Origin: Scedosporium boydii
Lineage: Eukaryota > Ascomycota > Sordariomycetes > Microascales > Microascaceae
DNA length: 62,914 bases
Assembly: GCA_002221725.1 (NCBI GenBank)
Contig: NJFT01000230.1
Coordinates: forward strand, 1-62,914
Direction: 5' to 3'
A model generated the notes under the pieces. It had not been told where the DNA came from and did not search any database. It saw only the letters and a list, made by a program, of their open reading frames with translations. Shown here piece by piece: positions 34,191 through 46,400 of the stretch (position 1 is the stretch's first letter; every line of letters starts with the position of its first letter). The translations under genes were made by a program, and so were the position numbers.

Positions 34191-35051
34191 GCCCATCTAG
34201 TTCATTAATGCGGGCCATTGATGTTTTTCTTTTGCTCGTCGATTTATCGTTATCATTATTGTAATAAAATTATTTTATAATATGAATTGTTTCGAGAGTG
34301 ATTTTGAATTTGAATTTATAAGCTCTTCTTTATTGTATTTGTTATTTAATGTTTTTTATTTTTATGAGCTGATGATGGAGCAAGAGTCGCAAGTGTCAGT
34401 TGCAAGTGCCAGTGTGGACGAATGGATCTTGGATGCATCGGTCTCGTCATCTTTTTTCACCCTGATGACCTTCAAGAGTGGTCTTCCCATCTCGGAACAA
34501 TGGCGGAGATAGCCACCAGTTAGGCCCGCCAGGGCTCTATGCCACCACTGTCCAGTGCTCAGTTGGCAGCAATTTCGGACTGCATTGCCCCGGTGAAGCG
34601 CGGCACTCGTAACTACGAAGGTCTCTGCCAATAGCGCCGCCCTCACCAGCCGACCAGCCGTCACTTGCCGACCCAGCTTGCCCCACGTTCCGAAACCCCC
34701 AATGTCCAATGTGACAATGTCCCCCTCTTGATCCTCGTACTGACAGTCTCTCGAGTGTTCCTCAATTGTCAGCACCACAAGAGCATTGTTGATGGCTACG
34801 GCACAGTGTGTTCATCACTGGAGCTAGCCGAAACCAACAGTTCGACCGCCCACTCTCAACTGCGACACCACCCAACCGCAGCGAATTACTCAACTGCCAG
34901 TCTGCCAGTCTGCCAGACCAAAAACCAACTTGGGACCGACGTACACCTTCGGTATAGCCTACCTACCCCAAACTTAAACCCGAGCCGTCGGTCTGAATCA
35001 TCCCAACTTCTCTTCCCTTCCCGCAAAACAGCATCACCTCACCATGCCACC
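34191..35051. other. Intergenic, upstream of the kinase
   Basis: An AT-rich patch (about 34200-34380) followed by ordinary upstream DNA. The open frame ahead of the kinase ATG at 35052 looks like leader sequence without protein features. Confidence 0.5.
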
Positions 35052-36594
35052 ATGAAAGCCATGTCCACCCCCATACGGTCCCTGCGGTCTCGCAGTCGAC
35101 TCTCAGCTTCCACCACACTCTCAGCGGCTCCAATTGCACGGCGGAGGATATCCACGAGCATCTGGAATAGCTTCATCTTCGGACCGCGGTCCCCACCCAC
35201 CCCGCGACCCGTCACCGATCACGAGGTAGCAGAGCTGGCGCGGAAAGAGCTGCACCCTCTCAGTCTCGCCGATCTCATCAAGTGAGTACAGTACTATCGA
35301 GGCTCCTCTTGAAAGGAATTGAAGAATTGCTTTCGGAAACTTTGTTGGGGGGGGGGATAGAGAGTGTGTAGATGTGTGTTGCTCACGAGATTTCCCTAGA
35401 CATGGCCGTCCCCCGCTCTCCGAACCAGCCCTCCTCGCCTCAGCCAACTTCACCCTCTCCCTAATACCCGTCCGCCTCGCCTCCCGCATCCAGGCCCTCC
35501 GCAACCTCCCCTACATCGTCGTCTCAAACCCCAACATCAACAAGATCTACAAAAACTACGTCCACTCCCTTTCCACCCTTCTCCCCTGGTACGCCAATCA
35601 CACCACTCACACCCCGGCCATCGAAACCCTCGAAGACGAAATCGCCTTCACCTCCGCCCTCTCCGAGCTCGTCGCGACCCACCAGGATACCATCCCCGTG
35701 CTCGCCCGCGGCTTCCTAGAATGCCGCCGCTACATCCCGCCGCAGGACGCCACGCGCTTCCTCGACGAGCACCTGCGCGTGAGGATCGGCACGAGGCTCA
35801 TTGCTGAGCAGCACATTGCTCTGCACCACAGTAGCCAGGCCCACGGCGGGACGCGGAACAGTGTGCATTATGGGGATAGGCCGAACTATATCGGCGTAAT
35901 AGATACGGCGCTGAGGCCGGCCACGACGGTGGAGTTGTGCGCTGATTGGGTGGCGGATATTTGTGAGTTGAGGTATGGTATCCGGCCCAAGGTCGTCATC
36001 AATGGCGAGCCCGATACGACGTTTGCCTTTGTGCCCATGCATCTGGAGTACATCGTCACCGAGCTCCTCAAGAACGCCTTCCGCGCCACGCTGGAAAATC
36101 GCATGGAATCCGAGCCCATCGTCGTGACCATCGCCCCCGAACCAGCCTCGCCCTCCGCGACCCCACGGCGCATGACGCCCCCTCCCCCTCCGCCGGAATA
36201 CAGCCTCGGCGAGCACGACGACCCCGAACCCGACCACCACTCGGAATCACATACCATCCTCCCGCTCGACGAGAATGCCTCGGGCGTGACCATCCGCATC
36301 CGTGACCGCGGTGGCGGCATCTCCCCTTCCCTCCTCGACAAGATCTGGTCCTACTCCTTCACCACCTTCTCCGCCGATGACGAACTCCCCGGATCCAGCG
36401 GAAACGGCGACGGTCTTGCCGCCCTCTCCTCTGCCGGTCCTGGCGCAAGCTCCCTGGCCGGCTTGGGCTACGGCTTACCCCTCAGCCGTGCTTACGCGGA
36501 GTATTTCGGCGGAGGCATCGCGTTGCAGTCTCTCTACGGGTGGGGCACCGATGTGTATCTCCGGTTGAAGGGTGTAGGGAAGATTGATTCTTGA
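35052..36594 (+). CDS. Mitochondrial PDH/branched-chain kinase
   Basis: Protein kinase of the pyruvate dehydrogenase kinase/branched-chain ketoacid dehydrogenase kinase family, which phosphorylates E1-alpha in the mitochondrial matrix. Two exons, 35052-35281 and 35400-36594, are joined in phase 2 (GTGAGT donor, TAG acceptor). The N-terminus, with many Arg/Ser residues (STPIRSLRSRSRLSAS), is a mitochondrial presequence. The helical domain contains HPLSLADLIK and NKIYKNYV. The GHKL ATPase domain has the N box ELLKNAFRAT, G1 box RDRGGGIS and G2 box GLGYGLPLSRAYAEYFGG. A Pro-rich insert (TPPPPPPEY) and an acidic/His stretch extend the ATP-lid side, as in fungal Pkp2-type members. Which of the two dehydrogenase complexes it serves cannot be told from sequence alone. 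Confidence 0.92.
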
Positions 36595-37934
36595 AAACGC
36601 CTTCCTTTGTTTCTTGGTGTTTATTGAGCGAAGGCATGAGTGAGAAGATTTGGGGGGGTTCTTTTTTTCACTACTTTCTTTTTTTTGTTTTACGTTTTGT
36701 CTATATGAAAGACGGTTGAAGAAGCGCTGAAGACGGGAGAGAGGAGGACAAAGCATTGATATCGGATCATGGGATTAGAAGGTAGCGAGAAACTTGGGAA
36801 GGTTTCGTTTTCATTCTGCTGCGCAACGGATGGCATGTCTCTTTTGTCCGAGGGTTAACAAAACACTTATTGTAGCATTATCGTTTTTTTTCATTTTTTT
36901 TTTTTATTCGTTAGTCTACGTACATAACCATAAACAACAGATTTCCCATGGGAAGACCTCATTCACCCCTTGCCACCTAAACGATTGGGCTTGTCTCTTC
37001 CTCCGGAGTGAGGGAGACCATGACAGCCCTCACCCCCATGGCTCCTTCCTCAACATCTCAACCTGCAACCGCCTGCACTCGTAGCTTTATATAGAAGGAT
37101 CCGGCAGCAACTTCCAACCGGGTAGCTCAAGTGGAAAGACCACGACCAGTGACCAAGTGGTCATTGGAGCGCTCAGAAGGTTAGAAAATTGCAAATTTTC
37201 GTAGCTCGCGGACAAGCAACTGGGATTCCATGCTGGGAGCGGGCCGCGAGCGAGCTTTTTGTTCTTTTTTTCTTCTTTTCTTTTATACACACACCCTTTA
37301 CCTATTCTACGAATTCTACTCGCACCTCGGCCTCTTGATTTCTCGTCTATTCGATGGGATATTTATGATGCATGTCCTACAACACGGGACCTGACGGGGC
37401 TTGAGATTGATCTCGGCGCTCGATATAAGGGAGTCAGTTCTTCGTCTGTCGAAAAACTGGTGATATTGTTCGCCTCAGATCAACTTTCCTCGAGATACAA
37501 ATAATCTCCCATCCTAGCTAAATATATATTCCCTTCATCACAGACCAAGATATGACAAGCAATCGTAGTCCCTCTTAATTACTGGAGAATTAAGTATGTG
37601 TATTGTATGTTATCCCGCATAGACAAAAAAAGGAGATCAGCGTTACAAGAGAAAAAACCAAGGAAAGGAACTCGAATATGAAAAATGTTAAAACGCCATC
37701 CTCAAAGACCACCCGTCGAAATATGTGCCTTGATTTGACTTGAGAGAGAAATGAGGGAACAAGGAAAACACAAGGAAAATAAAGGAAAACAGGACAGTAT
37801 TGTGTGTTGCGAACGTACATGCTCAAGTTATCAAATCCTCCAAAAAATCTCTAAAGTTATCATCAAAATATAGTAAATGAAAGCAAAAATAACATCCAAT
37901 TTAATTACACCTCAACTTTTTTTCCCGGAGGAGT
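36595..37934. other. Convergent intergenic region with palindromes
   Basis: Lies between the tails of the kinase and csmB genes. T-rich runs occur near 36660-36695 and 36886-36905. Palindromes cluster at 37135-37200: GACCAC/GTGGTC, GAGCGCTC (37167-37174), and GAAAATT-GCA-AATTTTC (37184-37200). No gene is seen. Confidence 0.6.
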
Positions 37935-40900
37935 TTACATGTTAGCCAACTCCTGGTCAATCTGCCTATCCATAAACGTCCTCCTCTCGCCGGTGAGCTC
38001 GGTCTGAAGCCTCTGCTCCACAAGAGCCCGCACCTGCTTCTTCGTCACGGTATCGAGGTCAACTTCCCTAAGGACGCTCTGGATAGCCTCGATGACCATG
38101 GCGTCGTCAGGCCCAACGTGTCCGCGCTGGAAGTCGAAGGAGGTCGTCGAGCGCATAGCCGTGTCGGGGCCCGCGAATGACGCCCTGGTCGCCGCGCCGC
38201 CCGAGTAGCCGAGCGCCGTCGAGGAGCGGTTCATGCCGACGCCGAGGGCGGGCGAGAGGTTGCTGGTGCCGCGAAGGTTGGAGACGCTGGCGCGGATGTC
38301 CTGGTAGGGCGAGGGCCGGCGCTGGATGTCGCCTCCGAACGACGCCATGGACTGCCGGTTGAGCGCGTTGTCACCGTAGGGGAAGCTCGACTGGCGCTGG
38401 ATGGGGACACCGGCGCCGCCTAGGTTGGTGGGCGAGGGAGGCATGAAAGGAGGACGACCGGCCATGCCGGCGCGGAGGGAACCCTGGGGAACGGACGAGT
38501 AGACGCTCCTGACCTCGTCCATCTCGTATTGGTCCTCGCCGAAGTACTCGCGCTCGGCGGGACCGCCGCGGCGTCCGGGGAGGTTGTTGGCGAGGGCGTA
38601 GTCGTCCCAGCGCTGGAGGGGAATGCTTCGAGGATCGAAGTTGGTCTCGTCGACCGCCACGATCTTCTTGTCACCCTTCTCTCCGACAACGATACGTGTG
38701 TTACCCCACGAGAAGTTGTCCTGGTTCCAGAAGGAGTAGATGGGCAGGATGAACGAGTAGATTGGGAAGGCGAGACAGTAAATGATCATCCAACCAATGT
38801 GCTGCCACTGCCGCTTGAGGATGAAGATCAAGGCCTGAAGACCATAGACGGCTGCCAACATGACAATCGAGAAGAGAGGGAACTGGCTCTTGTGCGAGGC
38901 AACGCTATAGATAAGCCAGCCCAAGTAGGCGCAGGTGGCCGGAAGGATAATGGTCGAGCAGAGATCAAGGAAGACGACAAATCTCATGGAGAAGCAGCAG
39001 AAACCACACATTTCCTTGAGCCGGAGCAACTCGACGAGGTTGTGGATCGTGGAGTTGATCCAGCGACGACGCTGCGAGAGAAGAACACTCCACGATTCGG
39101 GTGCGGCAGTCTCACAGTAGGCATCGGGAATGAACTTGTACGACATGGAAGGGAAGTACTTGGTCATGAGAGTCGTCAGGTAACGATCCTCACCAAGAGA
39201 CAGCAGGTTCTTCTTGTGCAGCGTATCAACATCGCAGACGGAGTAATCCCTGATCACATCATCCGAAATGATGAGTGGCTTGCCCTTGTCAATGGTTCGG
39301 AGACGGTACATGGAGAAACTAGGAGGGGAAAACAAAAGGTTAGCTAACCATCTAGGGAGGAGGTTGAAGAAAGGGAAGAGAAGCAAAAGAGGCACACATA
39401 CCATCCTGGCAAGCAAGTAACACTGCCAAAGAGAGACTCGAAAGCCTTGGTAAGGTGGTGAGAAATAAAGTACTCGTAAACCTGAATCATAGTCCACCAA
39501 GTCTTTTCATCGTTCTGCAGCCCCGTCTCACCGCAGATACCGGCAATCTTGGCATCATTGGCACAAGCCGCAACCAGGCGATTGAGCGAATCTTCCCGGA
39601 CCGAGGTATCGGCGTCGACCATGAGGAGGTACTCGTAGAGCTCGGGATCCACACCAATGACATTGTTGATCTGATGGAACATTTCCAGTTCGAGCGGGTT
39701 CATGGGCGAGCGGTGGTGGACGCGGTTAAGGAAGCTCATCAGCAGAATCTGCGAGTCACGCTTACCACGGTTACCGGGCTTGACGGAGGACTGCTCGGAC
39801 TCCTTGCCGACCTTGACCACAACGATATAGGGGACGACGTTGCCCTCGAACTCGTACAGACCCGAATACACCTTACCATAGTTGAGCTGTTCAGAGCCGG
39901 TACCGATCGATTTGAAAGGAAGCGCTGGGGGATCAACCTTGGGGTCGACGCCGAGGATATCAAGGACAATCTTGGGCGTGGGCCTGTCGTTGCCCTGACC
40001 AACAATGATACCGTCGCAAATGACGCAGATGAGCTTCCTCTTGTTGTCATACTGGAGAGCTGTGAGCGAGTCGATGGCCTTGCGCAGGGAGTCTTCACCC
40101 TCGGTGTAGGCGGGGACCTGGCAAATGACAAACTTCTCCTGGGGCGAGGGCCGCCTCTTGGAGCCGAATTGCAGCGCGGCCAAGAACTTGACGAGGATGA
40201 CAGCGCAGATGATGATGGTGAAGGCGAGCAACATGTATTTGTTGACCTCGCACCTAGGTGTGATTCGGAAATCAGGGATACCCTGGTAGAAGTGGTTCTT
40301 GATGCAGTTCATGCTGTTGAAGACGGGAGTCTGAGCATCGGTATTGCGGACCTTGGCCGTGAGTTCGTCCCAAAGCTCGGTGATATCCTCGCCAGGGTGT
40401 TGCTGCACGATATCGGTGACGTCCTCAGAAAGGAACTTGTAGAGTTGGTTCCCGTCCATTACATCTAAGGTGTGGAAGTAGTCGGTCATATCGTAGATCT
40501 TGCCGTCGTAAGTGAACCACATGTGCTGGTTTTGGCGCCCATCGTCCTTGACATCCTTAGGAAGCCACACAAGATCACCCTTGTAGTACTCGGTGATCTT
40601 GGGAAGAAACTGAGCAGTGTACCAATCGTCTGCGGCCAGCTTTGAGGTAATGTAGGGGGTGAGTTTTCCCGACTTGTGCACGGCCTCAGGATGCTCTTGA
40701 GTTACGTTGGGGAGGAGCTCCAGTCTGTCGCCGATACCCAAACCGCGGCAGCTAATGGCCAGAGGGATAGGGAAGTAGTCGGTAAGGTCCATTCCGGCGA
40801 ACGGCTCCATCCGATCCTGGGTGGTCTTGATTGGAATGTCGCTGTGTTGCTGCTTCCAGAACTTGGAGATATCGTAAACCCTTCCATGAATGCTGACGAA

Positions 40901-43468
40901 GTAATCGTCTGCTCCTAAATGGTGGGAAACTTCATTCCTATTCCAAACCTTGTCTCTATTGGGGCAAAGAACAAGACCAAATCCGATAATCCAGAAGACG
41001 ACCATTGCATTGATGAGGAAGATGAGGAACACTAGTACGACCTTTTCACGCCACGCCATACGGACGTCAGGGCGTCTCATGCGGCCAACATGGCGGAGGA
41101 GTGGCGATGGAATCCAGAAGGTGAGAGCCCAGACGAAGCCGACCCACACGCGACGACCGAACGTTTGTTGCTTGGTCTCAATCGTCTTCCCGTGAGCAAG
41201 CTCAGGATCCATGTTGCCAATGAATTCGCCGTCGTTATTGTAGTAGACCTGACCCTTGTAAGTGTCACCTTTGCTACCTAGGCCGTAGTCGCCGTTGTTG
41301 ACGTTCCTCAGCGGCGTGGCGGCGACGGAAGGGGCGCGGTTCTGGTTCAGCGTGACTTGGCTCATGTTACCTTGGCTGAAGTTCCGGCTATGACCGACTA
41401 AGTGATCCCGACTGCCGTTCATGGAACCATCTAAACCGGTAGGGAAATAACCGCTACCTGCCGCCGAGTAGGCAGATTCGAAACCCTGGGTAGGCGCCGC
41501 GGCAGGCATAGCCATAGGCATAGGCATACCGGCACCCATGGGCTTGAGATCCAACATGCTCTCGGCCTCCCACCAGGCGTTCTCACGCATCCACACGCGC
41601 TCCTTTCCAACAACGACCTCGCCGTTGCTCCAGCCACGCTCGAGGATCCAGGTTTCGATACCGTCTCGGCCATCCTTACAGCCCAGAACGGAGTATCGCT
41701 GGACAAATTCGTCGAGGTCGAAGTCGGAAGTGAAATCGAGGTGTCGGTTTCGGCGGTTCGCCCATTCAGGTAACCTCCAGGCGCGGAGTTGGCGAGAGAC
41801 GGTGCCGGCAGACCAGGCCGAGGTGATGGAAGGCAAGGCTGCCAGGCTGGACGGAGAATCGTCGGTTGGGTGGATGCAGAGGTGGAACCAGGCTCGGCTG
41901 GCGTTGAGGAGAGCGGCTAGGTCGATTCTGCCGGCTCGACCTAGATTAATTCCCTCGCCGGGGACGGGGAAGAGCAACTTCTTAAGGAAACCATCGTCGT
42001 CAGCAGCGTGAGCCACCTTCTCAAGGATAATCTCACGCTTCTCGAGCTCGTGTTGGCGGCTTCGGCCCACGGGACCAGTCATAATACCCAGATCGGGGGC
42101 GGCCTCCGCCACGGCATTCTGCATCTCCCGGAGAACGGATGAACCCGCACCGGAGACTTCGACGCCATCTTGAATCATCTCCTGGTTGATGCCTTGGCTA
42201 TCGTCGAAGATGGCCCTCATAGCGATTGCCTTGCCGAGCGTGGGGTCAGGGACTTCAATGACTGTGATGGAAACCGTATCGCCAGCATCACTGGGACCAG
42301 CGGGAGAAGGGCCACGGCCGTCAACAGACCCAGCACCATCGCGGATAGCCGACATCTGAGAAGAAATGGCCTCGTTTGCCTTGGAAATGACCCAATCAAC
42401 GAGGGACTCATAGAGGCCACCGACAAGAGTGACGCGGTCTTCGGTCGAACACTGTCGAGCGAGAACCTCGGGTTCGACGCCGAGGAGACCACCGACATCC
42501 TCGATGATTTCATCCAGCTCGTCGGCGTCCACACCATAATCGAGGGTATTACCAAGCTTGAGGAGACCTGCGAGAGTCGAGATGAGATTCCGGTGAGCAG
42601 ATCCCTTAATTCCAATCTCCTTCAGCGCTGCGCGGAAGTCATCGGCAGCAGCGGCATCGTCCGCGGTGGGGAGATAGGAAGGTGGGGTGTAGGTGCCGGA
42701 GCGGGAGAGGAGGGTATAGCTCGAGGCAGCCTTGAGCCCGAGGAACTCTCGTTCGGCGGGGGTGGAAGCCGAAGTGAGAAGATAGTAAAACACGTCGAAG
42801 GCGCGGTATCCGGTCTCCGGTGGAATGTTGAGAAGTCCCTTGGCGGTATCGATGCCGCCCTGAGACAGGGCAACACTGGCTGCGGTGAGCGTGCCTGCAA
42901 GGTTTAATGTGAGGCTGACTCCTAACGCAGCTTGACGCGGCGTTGACGGGTTGAAGGGTGTGACACATCGGAGGAAGGGCTGGATGGCCTCCAAGGCCGT
43001 GAAAAGTGTCGCGGGAATAGAGAGTGGAAGGGACTGGAGGAAGGGCGAGAGGAGCGATGGGGTGGATGTGTGTAGCGATCTAAGAACGTTCCGTTAGAAG
43101 CCTGAATAATATCACAATTTGGGTCACCCGACAAGCAGAGGCGAGAAAAAAAAAAAAAAAACCTACCCAAGGATAATGCATCCATCCTCTGCTCGTCGTC
43201 TCGCGTGTTCCCAGGCCCGCGCAGCTAGACTACGGTCAACGGTTCCTCCAACCTTCCCGTCAAGCCCCGCCTGAGCAGCGGTAAGCCAGGTGTTGACGAC
43301 TAAACTGGAACCAGCATCAAGGGTGTATGGCTGAGAAGAAAGGTAGCCGTTATGGACGGCATTTAGTAGAGTCGTCGTCGACACTTGAGAAGACTGCTGG
43401 CCGGCTCCGCGGGGACCTCCCGGAGACTCAGACGCGAGCGAATACATCGACATTCGAGAATTGGCCAT
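37935..43468 (-). CDS. csmB: Class VII chitin synthase (CsmB-like)
   Basis: Makes chitin at the plasma membrane from UDP-GlcNAc. Exons 43468-43167, 43079-39402 and 39318-37935 give 1787 residues. A myosin-motor-like region fills about residues 1-700 but lacks a P-loop, which marks class VII. Membrane segments (near 746 and 780) and a cytochrome-b5-like domain ([16 protein letters not shown], near 825) follow, then a membrane segment near 1080. The catalytic domain (about 1110-1610) has [46 protein letters not shown] and QRRRW, all consistent with activity. A DEK-like C-terminal domain closes the protein. The second intron splits LPG-CFSMYR. The start at ATG 43468 follows a short in-frame GTG extension judged unreal. 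csmA is its divergent neighbour. Confidence 0.95.
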
Positions 43469-46400
43469 GTTTGGCAGTGGTTTGGCGACGTGATGTCCGT
43501 GATGGACGCTCACGTCGTGTGTTGGTTAATTTTGGGCGGGATAAGTTGCGGACGGCGATCGGGCTGGCTCGACGGCTCGAGGAATATCGACCGGGAAACG
43601 GTAGAATCGATGAGTCGGCGTCTTCAGTCACCGTACTCGACTATGAAGACCCGATTATGGCTGATGCAAATGTTGCAAAGAAGCGAGCGACCGAGAAAAT
43701 TCTGAACGTCAGGTTTCGACGATGGTTAGGGGGAAAACACAGAATTACAGGGAGTCGTTCGAGAATACGCTCCGCCGCGGGACGGCTCCTTTCGAAGCAA
43801 AAGGATCGAGCAGAAGAAAAAGAGAAAATGTATTAAACAAAATTAAGAACGAATGAATGCTAAGAATCCATCCAAAGCGAATGAGGACGGGTGCAGAATG
43901 CAGCAAAAGAGATACGCTCTTCAGAACCGAAGAAGGCGATGAAGCGATGAAGAACGTGAAGGGCAGGAGCAGGCGCGGGAGGTTTCAATGTTGGCTGTCC
44001 TAGTGGACTGAGTACTTGGTAGGGTACCACGGAATAGTACACTCGGCCTACTGTGCAGCACTGCAGTACCAGGTGAGCACCCACGGGGAGTACGGTACAG
44101 TAGATCAGGGAATTACGGAGATCCTCACAGACCGGGAAGTACTAGTATCACCTCGTTTCGTTTTAGCTGACATTGTTCAGCGCCTTCCAGCTGAGTACTT
44201 TGACGTACAGAGAACGGCGAGCCTATAGACATCGACGTCGGACTGGGTCTGCCACGGTCTCTGGCTATGCCTGCACCAAAGCATTCCAGATCCTACGGCT
44301 TCGCCCCTCTCACGATCTTGATCCTCTTCAACCAGTTTGCAGTTCCTTGTTACAGACCCCGAGCATGAAATGGCATCAAAATAACATTTGTGCCACAATG
44401 AGAGAAGGCTTCGTTCCTCATCCATGACAATCCTCCGCACAACACGGCTTCTTCTTGGCGTATGTGAGTGTACTCTATACATCAAATATGCCATGTTGTC
44501 CGTGAAGGCTCAGGCCAGGGGCTCCAGGACCAGCCCATTCCTCCAGTCCATGCGCTAAGAAACCAATGAGCCCCAATGGATATGCATGATTCTCTGTTTA
44601 TTTGGAGCGGATGCCACACCTTGCCTCTTACGGTCTAATCGACGATTGGGGGTATTTTTAGTTCGGTGGAGTGCAAATAAATAGGGGCAAGCCACCCAGG
44701 TACGAGAAATTTAGTCTCGTGTCTGCGCGCCGTACAAAGTATTGAGTTTCCCACGGTGCTCATGGTGGGGACATGAGGGTTCATAACGGAGCCCCAATCC
44801 GTCTGATCCACGGGGTCCCTCATTGGACAGTTTTATACTGTGTACGAAGTACTGGGCGAGAGCCACTTGTCTGCGAAGTACTTGCATGAGATGGTTGGAA
44901 TGCACGTGAGATTTTTCGACAACGGGGAAAGGGCCAAACCATCGTCTGGGAAAACAAAGGACATCGAGAGCATCGCCACCTGCGTTGCTGGGAGGTTGCC
45001 GAACTCTTGGCTTTGTTCAAATCCATTGTAGCGTCCTCGAATATTTCTTACGAAGTATTCTCCATCCCAAGTTCCTTTCAGCCTGTTGTCGAAGAGAAAC
45101 AATCTGTTGCATAGGGAGTTGCCGTGATACCTCGTCATGGCTTCCACCATCTTCCTGCATATGCTGTGTGTGGTCATGGTGATCGGGTGATACAGGACGG
45201 AGTTTGCAGATGTGAAGTATTGGATAGAGATGGATGATATTAAAGAAAGGAGCGCGACATCATCTTCGTGATTGCAAATTAAGGTTGTATGAGGGACTGC
45301 ACCAACGAAGTGGCACCTGGTTTATTTACTTCGTATTTACTCGACACGTCGTCGCTGCCCACCCACTTGGACAGCTTCTTGCATAGTGGTGACCTGCTCC
45401 ACCATCCATCTCGACTTGCCTTTGTACTTTGTAGTTCAAGCCCACCGTTCACCACCTCGTACAACCGAAGCCCTGAAGAAAACGATGCGGGTGTAGAGCG
45501 GTGCGAGTGTTGTCACCAAGGTGTGCTCGCCCACACATTGCAATATTTTCGCCATCTCGTGGCTCCCTCTCGCTGATGTCCGTGAGGGGTTTCTACCGCC
45601 GTCACTGTGGGCGAGTTGGTGATAAAATTTGTGGCGGAGCACGTTCTGTGTCTTCTCACATCCTCGGCTTCGGGCCTCCGAAGAGGGAAAACACTCCCAA
45701 TATCAAAATTTGCTTTTTCTCAGATATTTGCCCTTTGCTTGTTCAGGTCAGAAACACGGACGCCCAATGCACCCAGTGCCGACGCGGAATTCGAATCATT
45801 AAAATCGGATCCGTAATTTAGTGGTCGCAGAATCAAGGAAATGGCGCGAGTCACTTCCACCAGACTTATGCGTTCCAAGAAAGACCCGCTTATTTCCCCT
45901 TTTCAATGCTTAGAGCCTTGGAATCAGATGGAGATTTCTCCGTCGACCAACACATTTCAGACAACAATCATAGGGCATGGTGGTACAAGTCTACGGAAAC
46001 TCCCAGGTGTTCCCTTGCCCTGCCAACCATATGCTGTTTGAGTCTTGCTTTGTTTTTTTTTCAGTCTTGTTTTTGTGCCGCGTGCGCCTGATAAATTGCG
46101 TTTATTCATTTCATTGAACTCTTGCCTTTGGGGACATGCTTCGTAGAGTGCATACATCTCTGTAGGCTTCTGTTTCCGTCCCGGGCTGCCCCAAATATCC
46201 AAGCTTTTCAGATCTGTAAACAAGACCTCATCGAGCACTAGCAAGGAGAGGGAAAAATCCAGGTGAGAGGAGCGGGCGGAGATGAGGCTCGGCGTGGCCC
46301 GGCGCAGCTGAGATCCTAGGACCAGGGTGTGATCTTCATGTAGTACGATGTACCAAGTGGCAAGTGATAGGGCAATGGCTACTTGGTCCTTTGTCCCGCC

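Noticed and set aside
34282..35051. Open frames upstream of the mitochondrial kinase
   Set aside because: No protein features; the kinase presequence starts cleanly at ATG 35052.
37118..37190. A-box-like TAGCTCAAGTGG as a possible tRNA
   Set aside because: No B box or T loop follows, and stems do not form a cloverleaf.
38529..39347. 272-codon frame opposite csmB (and 337 codons at 39455-40468)
   Set aside because: Antisense shadows of conserved chitin synthase coding sequence.
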